Positions 32,405 through 41,976 of a stretch of DNA of 64,000 nucleotides are shown one piece after another (the stretch's first letter is position 1; every line of letters begins with the position of its first letter). The notes under the pieces are model-generated. The model searched no databases. It saw nothing but the letters and a program-made list of their open reading frames with translations, and was not told the origin of the DNA. Origin of the DNA: Spirosoma pollinicola (GTDB lineage: Bacteria; Bacteroidota; Bacteroidia; Cytophagales; Spirosomataceae); contig NZ_CP025096.1 of assembly GCF_002831565.1 (NCBI RefSeq), positions 7,865,014-7,929,013 on the forward strand. Direction: 5' to 3'. The position numbers were made by a program, and so were the translations under genes.

Positions 32405-32814
32405 AAGTAGTTATCGATACCAATGGTCTACTCCGGTCGATTCCCCGGGACGGATCGTACCGCTGGCTTTATGATGCGTTTGCGGCCAATCAGTTCACGT
32501 GGGTTGTCAGTACTGAAATCTTGCTCGAATATGCTGAAATGACGGGCTACTATTATAGCCCTGTGGCGGCTGAGCTGGTCACCTCACTTTTACTAGCTGC
32601 TCCCAATCATGTACGACAGGAACCTTACTTTCGGTTTGGACAGGTTCTTACCGATCCGGACGACAACAAATTTGTAGATTGTGCCATTGCAGCCGGTGTC
32701 GATTGGTTGGTATCCGACGATATCCATATTCTGAACCTGCTTCGAGAAACGAATCGGTTTCCTCCTGTACCCATCTGTTCTTTTGCGGATTTCAAGCAAA
32801 TTCTGAATCGATAG
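32401..32814 (+). CDS. PIN-domain toxin (ribonuclease)
   Basis: The product has 137 residues from GTG at 32401: MKVVIDTNGLLRSIPRDGSY. PIN acidic residues are visible: D6 (VVIDTNGLL), E in ILLEYAEM, D in DPDDNKFVDCAIAAGVDWLV and the final SDDIHIL. This matches the PIN_3/DUF-type toxins of Bacteroidota TA pairs. Such toxins cleave RNA until neutralised by the antitoxin encoded just upstream. A hairpin follows at 33003. Confidence 0.85.
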   Translation: MKVVIDTNGLLRSIPRDGSYRWLYDAFAANQFTWVVSTEILLEYAEMTGYYYSPVAAELVTSLLLAAPNHVRQEPYFRFGQVLTDPDDNKFVDCAIAAGVDWLVSDDIHILNLLRETNRFPPVPICSFADFKQILNR

Positions 32815-33002
32815 CTGTTCAAGTAGAAACCAGGTTGCGAATTAACTGTCCTTAATCAGAAACGGGTATTTGAGTTAAGAGGCAGTCTGGCTTACATACT
32901 TGTTGTTAGTATGCTTTCTAACTTATTCTTCGTCAGGCCAACTAGAGAAAGTAACGTTGCAGGCCTTGATTACCAGAGTTGTTTAAATGAAAATGGGAAT
33001 TA

Positions 33003-33029
33003 AAAGGCCATACTCATGGGTGGCCTTTC
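33003..33029 (+). terminator. Hairpin terminator
   Basis: AAAAGGCC and GGCCTTT form a stem, with CA/TG pairs next to it, around TACTCA..GGG. It is downstream of the PIN gene and followed by CAATTTAG. Confidence 0.55.
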
Positions 33030-33047
33030 AATTTAGGGGAGTGGTCA

Positions 33048-33293
33048 ACATTCGTACGAAATGTTCCATGAAGTACTATTCATGAGTTAATAGCTTAACA
33101 ATGTGAGGCTTACAAAAGCAGTAAAGAAAACGTTCGTTTGTTTTACTATTTATCGGCTCGGTAAATGTTGAATTTACAAGCCATTATCGTGGTAATAAAC
33201 CCAGTAAAAGAATCAAAGTAAATTATCCATTGTATGTATTCGGGTTGTTTAACTCTTCGGAAGTAGCCAGATGGAACATTTCGTACGAATGTT
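33048..33293. promoter_or_regulatory. Two inverted 23-bp operator-like sites upstream of the polyol operon
   Basis: The site at 33048-33070 (AACATTCGTACGAAATGTTC plus CAT) is the exact reverse complement of 33271-33293. Each site is itself nearly palindromic around CGTACG. The right one ends 91 bp before the ATG of the dehydrogenase gene. Two such sites 223 bp apart suit a regulator that loops DNA, or the ends of a small inverted-repeat element. Confidence 0.6.
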
Positions 33294-33384
33294 GGCTCCC
33301 CCCTATTAGCGCTAAATTGGCGGAGTCTAACCGCAACCTAACGGGCCAACCCGCTAGGTTTGCAACGAAATAACCCGCTACGAA

Positions 33385-34827
33385 ATGATAACCGACGTTA
33401 TTGCTTACAAATTTGATCGATCTCATATCCAGGTGGGCATAGTCCATATAGGCGTGGGTAACTTCCACCGCGCCCACCAGGCCTTCTACACGAACCTGCT
33501 TCTTGAGGACCCCGATCAACAGCAATGGGGAGTTTGCGGGATTGCTCTGCTACCGGCTGACGAGTCACTCGTACAAAAATTACGGCGGCAAAACAGGGAG
33601 TATACGTTAACCGTCTGCGGACGCAGTGGCCAGGATAAGGTCTACCGCATAGGTGCCCTCACCGAACTGATCTGGGGTGTTGAAAACCCGGCTGCCGTAA
33701 CCGATAAGATCGCCGACCAGGCGGTTAAGGTTATAACCCTAACCATTACCGAAGGCGGTTATAATATAGACAAGGCTTCGGGCACCTTTATGCTGGAGGA
33801 TAAGCCCGTGCAGCATGATCTGACCCATCCGGACGGGCCTACCACTGTTTTCGGGTTTGTGGCAGAAGGCCTGCGCAAACGCAAAGCCGCTGGCCATGGC
33901 GGGTTAACCCTACTGTCCTGCGATAATTTGCAGCACAATGGCAACACGGCCAGGTATGCCTTTATGAGTTTCATCGAGGCTCAGGACCCCGAGTTAGCCG
34001 GGTGGGTAGCGACCCACGTAACGTTTCCCAACAGCATGGTCGACCGGATCACCCCGGTAACCAGGCCCCAGGATGTAACATGGCTCAATCAAAAAAGTGG
34101 TGTTGACGATCAGGCACCGGTATACTGTGAGGATTTTATCCAGTGGGTCATCGAAGACAACTTCGTAGCTGGCAGGCCCCAGTGGGAACGGGTGGGCGTC
34201 GAATTTACCGACGACGTGACTGGCTACGAGAACATGAAACTGAGCCTGTTGAACGCGTCACATACGCTACTAGCTTATCCGGCGACCCTGCTGGGATACC
34301 GTAAGGTGGACGAGGCCCTGCAGGATAAGAGTCTGGTACGCTTGTTGCGTAATTTTATGGATCTAGATATAACCCCCTATGTACCGGCACCAGGCGATAC
34401 GGATCTGGACGTTTACAAGCAGACGCTGATCGAGCGGTTTGCCAACCGATCGGTCAGTGACCAGCTCAGCCGGCTCTGCTCGGACGGCATATCCAAGTTT
34501 CCCGTCTATATCCTACCCAACCTTGCCAAAATGATCCGGGACAGAAAAGACCTTACCCGGATGACCTTTCTGATGGCGGCTTACCGGCATTATCTACGGA
34601 GTAGAATCGACGATAATGGAACTAGCTATGCTATTACCGAACCTTGGATAACGCCAAAAGACAATGAACTCATTGCGAGTGATAATCCGATTGATTTTTT
34701 GGGTATGTCGGCCTTTCAAGGCATTTCTCTGGCGACTGACAAGACGTTTACCGAGTTACTCACCGATTTCGCTAGCTGGATTACCGACAACGGAATGAGA
34801 TTTGTATTAACATCCATTCTGCAATAA
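33385..34827 (+). CDS. Mannitol dehydrogenase-family polyol/hexuronate oxidoreductase
   Basis: The product has 480 residues, the usual length. The N-terminal Rossmann domain has IVHIGVGNFHRAHQAFYTN (15-40), a GxGxFxRxH signature. The C-terminal domain has ENMKLSLLNASHTLLAYPAT, with Lys-x(5)-Asn-x(2)-His catalytic residues, and KFPVYILPNLAKMI. These enzymes interconvert mannitol and fructose, or fructuronate and mannonate, with NAD. An MFS sugar permease follows 33 bp later, so the pair probably imports and oxidises one polyol or sugar acid. The likely substrate is not decidable. Confidence 0.9.
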   Translation: MITDVIAYKFDRSHIQVGIVHIGVGNFHRAHQAFYTNLLLEDPDQQQWGVCGIALLPADESLVQKLRRQNREYTLTVCGRSGQDKVYRIGALTELIWGVENPAAVTDKIADQAVKVITLTITEGGYNIDKASGTFMLEDKPVQHDLTHPDGPTTVFGFVAEGLRKRKAAGHGGLTLLSCDNLQHNGNTARYAFMSFIEAQDPELAGWVATHVTFPNSMVDRITPVTRPQDVTWLNQKSGVDDQAPVYCEDFIQWVIEDNFVAGRPQWERVGVEFTDDVTGYENMKLSLLNASHTLLAYPATLLGYRKVDEALQDKSLVRLLRNFMDLDITPYVPAPGDTDLDVYKQTLIERFANRSVSDQLSRLCSDGISKFPVYILPNLAKMIRDRKDLTRMTFLMAAYRHYLRSRIDDNGTSYAITEPWITPKDNELIASDNPIDFLGMSAFQGISLATDKTFTELLTDFASWITDNGMRFVLTSILQ

Positions 34828-34860
34828 ATCTATCCATTCACAGCCTCAACCGGTGAACCT

Positions 34861-36183
34861 ATGACCGCTCAGCTTCGCAATCGTTTACTGCCTTTTGCCA
34901 CCATTACCTTTATCTATTTTATTGTCGGCTTCTTGACGACGGTGAATGAGCAATTACAAGCCCCCCTGCGGTTTACGTTTCTGGCCCACGCGGGAAATTT
35001 GAAGAACACCTTTACGACGTTACTTTCTTTTTTCTTCTTTTTAGGGTATTTGCTTAACGGAACGGTAGGCAGTCGGTGGGTCAATATGTATGGGTACAAA
35101 AACACCATATTACGGGGCCTGGCGTTCATTATTGCTGGCCTGTCCACCTACTGGTGTTCGGCCTGGATTGGCTATCAATACCCGGCATTAACGTTTCCCG
35201 TAGGCAATGAAGCGACGATCCCTTTTGGGTTTGTAATCTTTGTGCTGGGGTCTTATTTGATGGGCACATCTGCGGCTATCATTCAGGTCGTGGTCAACCC
35301 CTATGTAGCGTCGTACGAACTGAGGGGTACGCAGCCGGTACAACGGTTAAACATTACCACGGCGATCAATTCCATTGGGACGACCTCTGCTCCGTTTTTC
35401 GTTACCGTAGTGATGTTTAGTGGCATTCCTATCCTAAATATCAAGATTGAACAGCTATTGTTCCCCTTTGCTTTTCTCATCATAGGCGTGGTAGCCGTCA
35501 CGTTTCTAACCAGCAAACTGCATATTCCGGATATCGCCCATACCAGAGCTTCGATCGGTGAAAAACTGGAACGAAGTATCTGGTCGTTCCGGCATTTTAC
35601 GCTAGGGGTCATCGCCATCTTTTTCTACGTCGGTACCGAAGTGGCCATTGGGGCTAATATCAACCTGTATGCGTTTGAACGGATGGGATCGGGTCATCCC
35701 ATCACATTTTTGGGCAAAACAGATATCGTTCTGGGTGGACTCGATCTGGGCATTCATGCCCTGTTGTCGACGCTATACTGGGGCGGCTTTCTGGTAGGGA
35801 GAGCCATTTCCAGCTTTTTAGGGAGGATTTCGGCCCGGACGCAGTTGATTACCACAACCACGCTAGCTACGGCGTTTGCGGTTACCGCCATGCTTACCCA
35901 GAATTTGTGGTTGTTAGTGGCGATCGGCTTACTGCATTCTTCGATGTGGAGCTGCATTTACTCACTAACGATAAAAGGGCTGAACCAATACACCTCAAAA
36001 GCATCCGGCATCTTTATTTCGGCCGTGTTCGGGGGAGCCGTTTTTACGCTGATACAGGGAGGGCTAGCCGATTTATTGGGTTCCTGGCGGTGGACCTGGC
36101 TGCTTACCGTTTTTTGTGAAGTGGTGATGTTAACCTTCGCCTTGTACGGATCTCATATTCGAGAGAAAGATTTGATTCATTAG
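34861..36183 (+). CDS. MFS sugar permease, FHS (FucP-like) family
   Basis: The product has 440 residues with about 12 membrane helices. The first reads FATITFIYFIVGFLTTVNEQ, followed by LLSFFFFLGYLLNGTVGSRW with a basic cytoplasmic loop (NMYGYKNTILRG). VLGSYLMGTSAAIIQVVVNP with NPY and a LNITTAINSIGTTSAPFF stretch are typical of the FHS (fucose/glucose-galactose:H+ symporter) family of Bacteroidota. It acts in the inner membrane and imports a monosaccharide or polyol. It forms an operon with the dehydrogenase upstream. Confidence 0.85.
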   Translation: MTAQLRNRLLPFATITFIYFIVGFLTTVNEQLQAPLRFTFLAHAGNLKNTFTTLLSFFFFLGYLLNGTVGSRWVNMYGYKNTILRGLAFIIAGLSTYWCSAWIGYQYPALTFPVGNEATIPFGFVIFVLGSYLMGTSAAIIQVVVNPYVASYELRGTQPVQRLNITTAINSIGTTSAPFFVTVVMFSGIPILNIKIEQLLFPFAFLIIGVVAVTFLTSKLHIPDIAHTRASIGEKLERSIWSFRHFTLGVIAIFFYVGTEVAIGANINLYAFERMGSGHPITFLGKTDIVLGGLDLGIHALLSTLYWGGFLVGRAISSFLGRISARTQLITTTTLATAFAVTAMLTQNLWLLVAIGLLHSSMWSCIYSLTIKGLNQYTSKASGIFISAVFGGAVFTLIQGGLADLLGSWRWTWLLTVFCEVVMLTFALYGSHIREKDLIH

Positions 36184-36730
36184 TAGCGATCAACTCTAAT
36201 TGGGCAAGATTGTAGTGGCATACAGATCAATACAAAAGAGGATTAACAACTATAACGGCCAACGCTTTTCCAGACAGGTCAGGTAGGATAGCGTCTCTTT
36301 GAACGCCCCATTATTGAAGCAAATACATGACGGTTCCATCGTATCGGGTAGAAGTGTTATTTAAGAATTCGAAATTTTCCTAACTTAACAACTAGTTCTT
36401 GAAAAGATTAACTCATTTGTCATTGTATAGCCAAGAAGAGGAGATTCTCTGCATATTCTTTTGACAAATTAATTGCTTTGAAAATTGTAGTTTTCTCAGT
36501 CAGGTTGCATATGAATTCTTATGTTAAGGGAATATTCTCAGAAGCAAGGCTCAGAAAGAAGAAGTAAAACTGCATCAAAGGTACCTTATCGAAGCCGACG
36601 ATTTTCTCACCAGAACAACAGCAGCGCGTACCCCATCAATGAGATTGACAAACACACTTTGAGCATAACTTATACCTTTGTCTGCTCCAGACTATTGGCC
36701 TACGTTTCAGCAGCTTCTTATCGGAACAAC
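36184..36730. other. Intergenic region, nothing recognised
   Basis: The frame of the next gene is open back to 36521, but residues before MEKVTTLLFCA have an Arg/Ser-rich composition without start context, so they are left out. No repeat or RNA is seen. Confidence 0.35.
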
Positions 36731-37000
36731 ATGGAAAAAGTAACAACATTGCTTTTCTGCGCCCTTAGTCCTCAGCGCCGATACGTTGAGTTCAGTTATG
36801 TCAATCCGGATTTTGAAATCTGTCTGGATCAAGTCACCTTTCTGGTTAGTTACGGCTGGCAAGTGATCTCCATCAAGTGCCAGTATCAACAGGGGAATTA
36901 TGTGCCACTTCCTGTTGAGGCCTTTGACGGGGTGCCTTTAGGATCAAGTATAAAGCAACTTCAACACCAATGGGAAGACTTACTACATACACCTATGTAA
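36731..37000 (+). CDS. Small hypothetical protein
   Basis: From ATG at 36731 there are 89 residues: MEKVTTLLFCALSPQRRYVE, FSYVNPDFEICLDQVTFLVS, YGWQVISIKCQYQQGNYVPL, and a helix at the end. It looks like a small alpha/beta domain. It precedes a response regulator by 59 bp on the same strand and may be co-transcribed. Function unknown. Confidence 0.5.
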   Translation: MEKVTTLLFCALSPQRRYVEFSYVNPDFEICLDQVTFLVSYGWQVISIKCQYQQGNYVPLPVEAFDGVPLGSSIKQLQHQWEDLLHTPM

Positions 37001-37059
37001 GTAATCCACTCTGTTCCTATCTAGCTTCACCTCCTATAAACTGGCCCAAGACATAATTT

Positions 37060-37488
37060 ATGGATCGAAAATATGATCTCTCGTATATTGTAGTAGATGA
37101 TGAAGATGACCGTTACTTTTTGCGTTTGGCCTTGGAACAAGCCCACCGGCCTTTACCGGTTTATGAGTTTACCAATGGACAAGAGTTACTAGACTATTTA
37201 ACCTACAACGCTAGTATACGACAGGATCTAGATAATCATTGGTTAGTGGTACTTGATGTCAATATGCCTATATTAAATGGCCTAGAGACCTTAAAATGTA
37301 TCCGGCAAAATCCAGCCTGGCAAATGTTGCCCGTTCTAATACTTTCGACCTCGGATAACCCATCCATGAGGCAACAGGCTCTTGAGGAGGGAGCGAATGG
37401 GTATCTGGTAAAACCTACTTCCTTAACAAGTTATGCCAGCCTGTTTGATGATTTTTTTGCGCCCTGGCTGCAAAAAACACGACTGTAG
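37060..37488 (+). CDS. Single-domain response regulator (CheY-like)
   Basis: The product has 142 residues and is a receiver only. Acidic pocket DDEDD (14-18), phospho-acceptor Asp in VVLDVNMPILNG (about 67), Thr/Ser in LILSTSDN (about 96) and Lys in GYLVKPTS (about 118) are all present. The DDR insertion after the acidic pocket is common in Rcp1-like receivers that partner with phytochrome-type kinases. With no output domain it acts by protein contact in a phosphorelay. The partner kinase is not adjacent. Confidence 0.9.
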   Translation: MDRKYDLSYIVVDDEDDRYFLRLALEQAHRPLPVYEFTNGQELLDYLTYNASIRQDLDNHWLVVLDVNMPILNGLETLKCIRQNPAWQMLPVLILSTSDNPSMRQQALEEGANGYLVKPTSLTSYASLFDDFFAPWLQKTRL

Positions 37489-37515
37489 CCCGACTAGGCT
37501 TTTCACTATATACAA

Positions 37516-37797
37516 CTAGCTGAATTTCAAGGAATATTGAAAATCTTCCGCCGCTCCGGTAGAGTCTTTAAGTTGATACTTTGAAACCCCCCGAATCCGG
37601 TAGGCCTCTGCATTCATAGAATCTAGATTTAGCGCTTCCTGACAATGACCTAAAGCCTGTTGATAATCGCCGTTTTTAAAACTTTGCCTAGCTTCCAATA
37701 AGTGCATACTCACTAGTGGATTGGAGACCGTTTCGGCTGACTGACTTATATTTTTCTTGCCTCCAAAAATATTACTAATTAGGTTCATAGTCATCAC
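37516..37797 (-). CDS. Small TPR protein
   Basis: The product has 93 residues. After a polar N-terminus (LISNIFGGKKNISQSAETVS) two tetratricopeptide units are visible: LLEARQSFKNGDYQQALGHC with QEALNLDSMN, and AEAYRIRGVSKYQLKDSTGA. TPRs serve as protein-contact helices. It converges with the response-regulator gene and may be unrelated to it. ATG is at 37797. Confidence 0.65.
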   Translation of the reverse strand: MMTMNLISNIFGGKKNISQSAETVSNPLVSMHLLEARQSFKNGDYQQALGHCQEALNLDSMNAEAYRIRGVSKYQLKDSTGAAEDFQYSLKFS

Positions 37798-38256
37798 AGG
37801 ATTATTTTGTTACTAATATATATTAAGTATAAATATTTAGTATATAAATATATTGGATGGTACGTTTAACTAAAGCATACTTGTAGTAGCAACCTGTCGA
37901 AGAATAGTTTCATTTTGACTGACAACTCTGGTTGCGTTTAGAGGCTCAAGACGGCTTGTGGGCATGCTTATATGAAACGCAAACGAATGGGGAATTGGAG
38001 CAGCTCTTACGCCAGTTCAAACGGGCCGCTTATGGTCTTTCTCAATCTTGGCATCAAACACATGGTCTGAATTGATTTATCTATTATTTTCTCTACTATG
38101 GAGAGTTCTATTCTTGTAGTTGGAAACATTGGTAAACTGTTAACAAAAAAAGGTGTTTGAAAAATACGCATACTATTTTTCGAATAACCCATCAATTAGC
38201 CAAATTTTTTATAAAATGGAGCCGTGATTGACATAACATGCCTTATACAACAGGCT
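37798..38256. other. Intergenic stretch with one gene fragment
   Basis: Besides the possible fragment at 37923-38075, only AT-rich sequence is seen. Its left part (37810-37860, TATATATTAAGTATAAATAT) is very AT-rich and probably contains promoters. Confidence 0.35.
37923..38075 (+). pseudogene. Unidentified gene fragment
   Basis: Fifty codons are open without a start, with protein-like composition (LWLRLEAQDGLWACLYETQT, LEQLLRQFKRAAYGLSQSWH) up to TGA. It may be the 3' end of a lost gene. No family can be assigned. Confidence 0.3.
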
Positions 38257-38709
38257 TTACAGATTGATAACCCATTTTTTTGCTTTCACTTGGTCCAGTG
38301 TCAACGAGTAGACTTTGTCCCACTTCTGGCCTATTCGTATCCCGTCCCAGTCATTAGTTAAAACGGTTTCAGGCTTAAACACGTATACCCATAACTTACC
38401 ATTACCAATGTGACTCTCCCATTTTCCTGGGCCTAAGTGAGCAGATACAGTATCGCCTGGTAATATATAATTTGGATTGTCTTTTATCAATCCTATTTGA
38501 TAACCACGAGTGCTATCTGCCTGCTGGATTTCATGAAATGGATTGTAGTCTCCTGACAATCCATTGACATCATGGTTCTTACCTTCTGTGTTGTAAATGA
38601 TGAGTACAGGTTTGTTCGATGCATTGATGAGTTTCAGCTTTGTATCAGTGGGGGGAGCACAGGCTAATACACCAAATGAAATACAGAGCAACAATAGAAG
38701 GAGCTTCAT
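38257..38709 (-). CDS. Secreted lipoprotein, unknown function
   Basis: The product has 150 residues with a lipobox signal (MKLLLLLLCISFGVLAC, Cys17), followed by APPTDTKLKLINASNKPVLI. The mature part is strand-rich (GKWESHIGNGKLWVYVFKPE) and ends in AKKWVINL. It is probably anchored in the outer membrane. It is preceded by a small membrane-protein gene on the same strand 30 bp away, so the two may be an operon. No domain is recognised. Confidence 0.65.
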   Translation of the reverse strand: MKLLLLLLCISFGVLACAPPTDTKLKLINASNKPVLIIYNTEGKNHDVNGLSGDYNPFHEIQQADSTRGYQIGLIKDNPNYILPGDTVSAHLGPGKWESHIGNGKLWVYVFKPETVLTNDWDGIRIGQKWDKVYSLTLDQVKAKKWVINL

Positions 38710-38739
38710 GGTGTTATACCAAGGGGTATTGTGTTTCGG

Positions 38740-39063
38740 TTACTTATAATAAACCCTGTTACGTGCCTTATGTAGACCAAGCAGAAGAGTCGTAAAGGTG
38801 AAAAATCCACCTATTGGTAAGAAGATAATGGCTCCGGTTACACATTTTGGGCCGCTACCATGCATCCCATCAGATAACGCATTCGCACATAGCAAAACGG
38901 CCAGTCCAGAACTCAGGAAGCCAATCATCAAGCTCCCTAAGATGGCTAAGCCCAGCAAAGGAGTTGATGCTCGAATGATCCGTAGCCCGCATATACCAAA
39001 AAGAACTAGAAGTGGTAGGGAGGCTACTACTAATGGCACAAGTAGTGTTAAAATAATATGCAT
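38740..39063 (-). CDS. Small multi-pass membrane protein
   Basis: The product has 107 residues with three hydrophobic stretches: HIILTLLVPLVVASLPLLVL, LLGLAILGSLMIGFLSSGLA and TGAIIFLPIGGFFTFTTLLL. Two Cys flank the loop. It has no recognised family and lies directly upstream of the lipoprotein gene. Location inner membrane. Confidence 0.55.
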   Translation of the reverse strand: MHIILTLLVPLVVASLPLLVLFGICGLRIIRASTPLLGLAILGSLMIGFLSSGLAVLLCANALSDGMHGSGPKCVTGAIIFLPIGGFFTFTTLLLGLHKARNRVYYK

Positions 39064-39336
39064 ACAGCTTCTAGTACATTCCTGTAGAATTACCTATTCA
39101 TTAACTATAGTTAATACTAGCTTTGCTAAGATGTAACCCATTTGCCGGTGTTATATCCACTATCAGTGATGATCCGTCTCAGTAATTGCCCTATTTAAGG
39201 AGCATATGAATGAAGATTCTGTCGTTTCAGGAAGTAGCGTTTAATAAGACAACCCTCTTGGTCACTCCTCATTACCCAAAATAGTCTATGATCCTGCCAA
39301 ATTAATAATGGACTTGCAACAGTATAGTGGAGATTT

Positions 39337-39612
39337 TCAGGCGGCCATCGAGGAAGTGTAAAAATAAGATTCCTGTTGACTGGGCGTTCGGTAATTCAAC
39401 ACCGAGTGTTTCCGTCGGCGGTTGTACCAACCTTCGATATACTCAAAGGTGGCCAATCGAGCCGCAGACCGCGTCGTAAAGTAAGTATGGTTGACCATCT
39501 CGCACTTAAGGGTCTTGAAAAAACTCTCCGCAACCGCATTATCCCAACAATTACCTTTGCGACTCATACTTTGCACCACTGGTAAGTCCTTTAATTCATC
39601 TCTGACTAGCTA
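39337..39612 (-). mobile_element. IS3-family transposase fragment (3' end)
   Basis: The minus strand encodes the C-terminal about 90 residues of an IS3 OrfB: DELKDLPVVQSMSRKGNCWD, NAVAESFFKTLKCEM and RRRKHSVLNYRTPSQQESYF. The catalytic E lies in AVAESFF. The 5' part is missing: the frame ends at the junction with the truncated hydrolase copy near 39612. It is a dead remnant. Confidence 0.8.
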
Positions 39613-40308
39613 GCTAGGCAAGGTGTGAATGTAGTACTTGGGTAGCAAGGTGTGAATGTAGTACTTGGGTACGCTGCCAAAGTTAGCCGGGCTGAGCACG
39701 GCGGGGTTAGTGAAGGGAATGGCGGGTTCGGCCCGGTAATTATCGACGACCAACTTCTTGGCCGCATCCGAACCATCCTGGATGAATATGGGAGACAGGT
39801 TTTCGGGTTTGATATCCAGCAAAGTTTTGTCCGCCGATGGAATCAGAGCAGGTCCGAGCAGGGCATCGGCATCGGTGTTGGCCAGGTCCAGCAGGCTTTG
39901 ACCGTTGGCGGGCAGGTAGGCCCCGATATAAATAACTTTCTCGATGCGAATGGGCACCTTCTCGGCCGTGACGCTGACGACCATACCCGCCATGCTGTGG
40001 CCCACCAGGATGACCTTGCCGGGCAGGGCGTTGATCGCACTGACGACTTTGTCACGGTAGGTATCTAGGGTAAGGGTATGGGGGGGTGTGTTATCCGAGC
40101 CGTGGCCGGGCAGTTCAACAATTGTTACTTTGTACCCTTTTTTCTCTAACAATCCTTTGACCGTTTGCCAGGCATAGGGCCCCTGCCAGGAGCCATGAAC
40201 GAGCACAAACGTCCTTGATGAGGGAGGCTTATTCCCTGCGAAAGTGGCTGCTGTTGTCAGCATCACTGATATGACAGCGATAAAACAGAAATGAATGAAT
40301 TGTTTCAT
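39610..40308 (-). pseudogene. Truncated copy of an alpha/beta hydrolase gene
   Basis: The start is intact: signal peptide MKQFIHFCFIAVISVMLTTA, then VLVHGSWQGPYAWQTVKGLL and GKVILVGHSMAGMVVSVTAE (nucleophile Ser in GHSMAG). It loses the C-terminal part with the catalytic His. From GHGSDNTPP on, the DNA is almost identical to 43303-43757, in opposite orientation. Near the break a 27-bp unit (encoding PKYYIHTLL) is repeated in tandem, and the frame ends in CTAGCTAGCTAG. Only the first about 70 residues are unique to this copy. Confidence 0.75.
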
Positions 40309-41239
40309 AGGTAAAACCGAATTAGTGCTAGGTGAACGATTTGAAAAAGGCAGGTCATGTCAATAAAATCAATTTATAACTCTTGTTTTCTGGTTTATCC
40401 AAGTTCGTGCCAATGGAGCTTCGGACATTTCTTAACTAGGAAATATTGGTTAATAACTTGATATAAAGGGATTTATATTACAGTCATATTTTTTTTTTAA
40501 TTGCCTGCAGATTTAATTGCCTTTGCTTTATTTAGGAGATTCTTGTAGTTTTTTTGAGAAGCTTGGAGAATTTTTCAGGCCCTTATTGGGTCATTCGGCA
40601 AAAATGATCAGGAGCCTGCACCCGACTAAACCTGGGCAGCCTTAGCCCGCAGGTCAGTAGAGTTCAGTTAATAACAGGATTTACAAACCGTTCAGATGAA
40701 ATTAAAGCTTCTCCTATAAGCAATTGTCGATTGGCCGTATTTTAAGTAAGGGGTGGCAACTGCTACTCTTAAAGGGTTTCTGTATGTTACAAAAGTGGTT
40801 CTAGTTTACCTATCCAGGTTGGATGAGGTGTATATTATTTTAGACTATGTCCGGGCCAGATCCTTTTCGGATATATGATCAGCGTCAACACCAAAATGGA
40901 CCACTCAGTTAAACACAGCTTTCTTTTTCAATAGCCAGGTATACATATTCATCCAACCGTTAATGCTAGTGGCTCAACTAGTAGTTTGGCTATGAATGCA
41001 GAAATTCAGTTATAGAATAAATCGGTGGCTATAAGCTGTTTCGCAAAAAGTTACTTTGATGTTAGGCAAAGACTGGAATTCAGGACGATATTTCAATTGA
41101 AGAATAAACCTAGCGAGTTGACTTATTTAGTCGATGCAGGATTGTAAGCAAATGATATATTCCTACCAGATTACTTTTCTGTTGCCAAGTAAAAGCGCTA
41201 ATGGGTTCTTCCTCGATCCATTCCGTTATCTCTAAATTT
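40309..41239. other. 930-bp stretch without genes
   Basis: No open frame with coding character, RNA gene or strong repeat is seen. A GTCAACACCAAAATGGACCA stretch near 40884 hints at an insertion-sequence end, but no partner was found. Its last 8 bases (CTAAATTT) are the target duplication of the IS1 copy. Confidence 0.4.
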
Positions 41240-41248
41240 GGTCGTGTC

Positions 41249-41662
41249 TTAACTATGGACATTTAACTTAAAGAACAGATGGTTAATCAATAACCCAATT
41301 ACCGTATCATGCATCAAAATCGACTTTGAAAAGCAGATCGTGCGACGGGCTAATCGTTTGACTCGAGTTCGTAAATCCAGATGTTTTCGTTCAATACTTT
41401 GCGTCTGATCTTTGCCCACCTGATGAATGGCTGAAGGAAGCTCATCGTAGTAAGCCCACCAGTAATCGGTAAACCAACGGCTGACGACAATGCCAGCTTG
41501 CTCCAGCAAAGACTGTAAGCGTCGAAAAGTCGCGTTCGTTCGTCGGCCAAACACAAAAGCAACGACCTGTCCAGTGTCGTGGTCTTGTGCCCACCAAAGC
41601 CAGCGACGGTTGCGCTTTTTTTGCACATAAGACCACTGTTCATCAGCCTCTACACGAATCAC
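41249..41662 (-). CDS. IS1 transposase InsB part
   Basis: The frame is open from VIRVEADEQWSYVQKKRNRR, with WWAQDHDTGQVVAFVFGRRT, RWFTDYWWAYYDELPSAIHQ and KDQTQSIERKHLDLRTRVKR. The D, D and E of the DDE centre fall in EADEQW, FTDYWW and SIERKH. In IS1 it is made as an InsAB fusion by a -1 frameshift. The A8-G tract at the end of insA (complement of 41718-41726) is the likely slip site; here the InsB frame joins by slipping back one base. Both frames look intact. Confidence 0.85.
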   Translation of the reverse strand: MIRVEADEQWSYVQKKRNRRWLWWAQDHDTGQVVAFVFGRRTNATFRRLQSLLEQAGIVVSRWFTDYWWAYYDELPSAIHQVGKDQTQSIERKHLDLRTRVKRLARRTICFSKSILMHDTVIGLLINHLFFKLNVHS

Positions 41663-41694
41663 AAGCGTTGTTTGGCTACTGATATACGCTGGAT

Positions 41695-41976
41695 TTACAG
41701 AGACGATTGCCTGGGCTTTTTTTTAAGTGTACTCATAACTGTATTCATATTAATCTTCAACACTCTGGCTGTATCTCGGATGCCACTGCCATTTAAAGCC
41801 ATTTCGATGACTTCCTCTTTGATACCAGGTTCATGCGCCCGATGGGTATAGGCTAATTGAAAACTGCGTTTACAGGCTTCACATTTGTAACGTTGATGTC
41901 CGTTGGTGGCTAGCCCTTTACGCCGAACTTGATCTGGATTGCCACAATAGCGGCATGAAACAGTTATAGTTACCAT
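41695..41976 (-). CDS. IS1 InsA (zinc-finger/HTH repressor part)
   Basis: From ATG at 41976 there are 93 residues: MVTITVSCRYCGNPDQVRRK with CxxC, then HQRYKCEACKRSFQLAYTHR with a second CxxC. The HTH EVIEMALNGSGIRDTARVLK follows. InsA binds the IS ends and represses; fused to InsB by frameshift it gives the transposase. Confidence 0.9.
   Translation of the reverse strand: MVTITVSCRYCGNPDQVRRKGLATNGHQRYKCEACKRSFQLAYTHRAHEPGIKEEVIEMALNGSGIRDTARVLKINMNTVMSTLKKKPRQSSL

Larger units (their letters stand above)
32815..33384. other. Intergenic region holding a terminator and paired inverted sites
   Basis: It holds the terminator at 33003-33029 and the two inverted 23-bp sites at 33048 and 33271. 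The AT-rich sequence between the sites shows no frame. Confidence 0.5.

Noticed and set aside
39652..40068. 138-residue frame opposite the truncated hydrolase
   Set aside because: Shadow of the hydrolase gene; the same antisense frame appears opposite the other copy at 43.3-43.8 kb.
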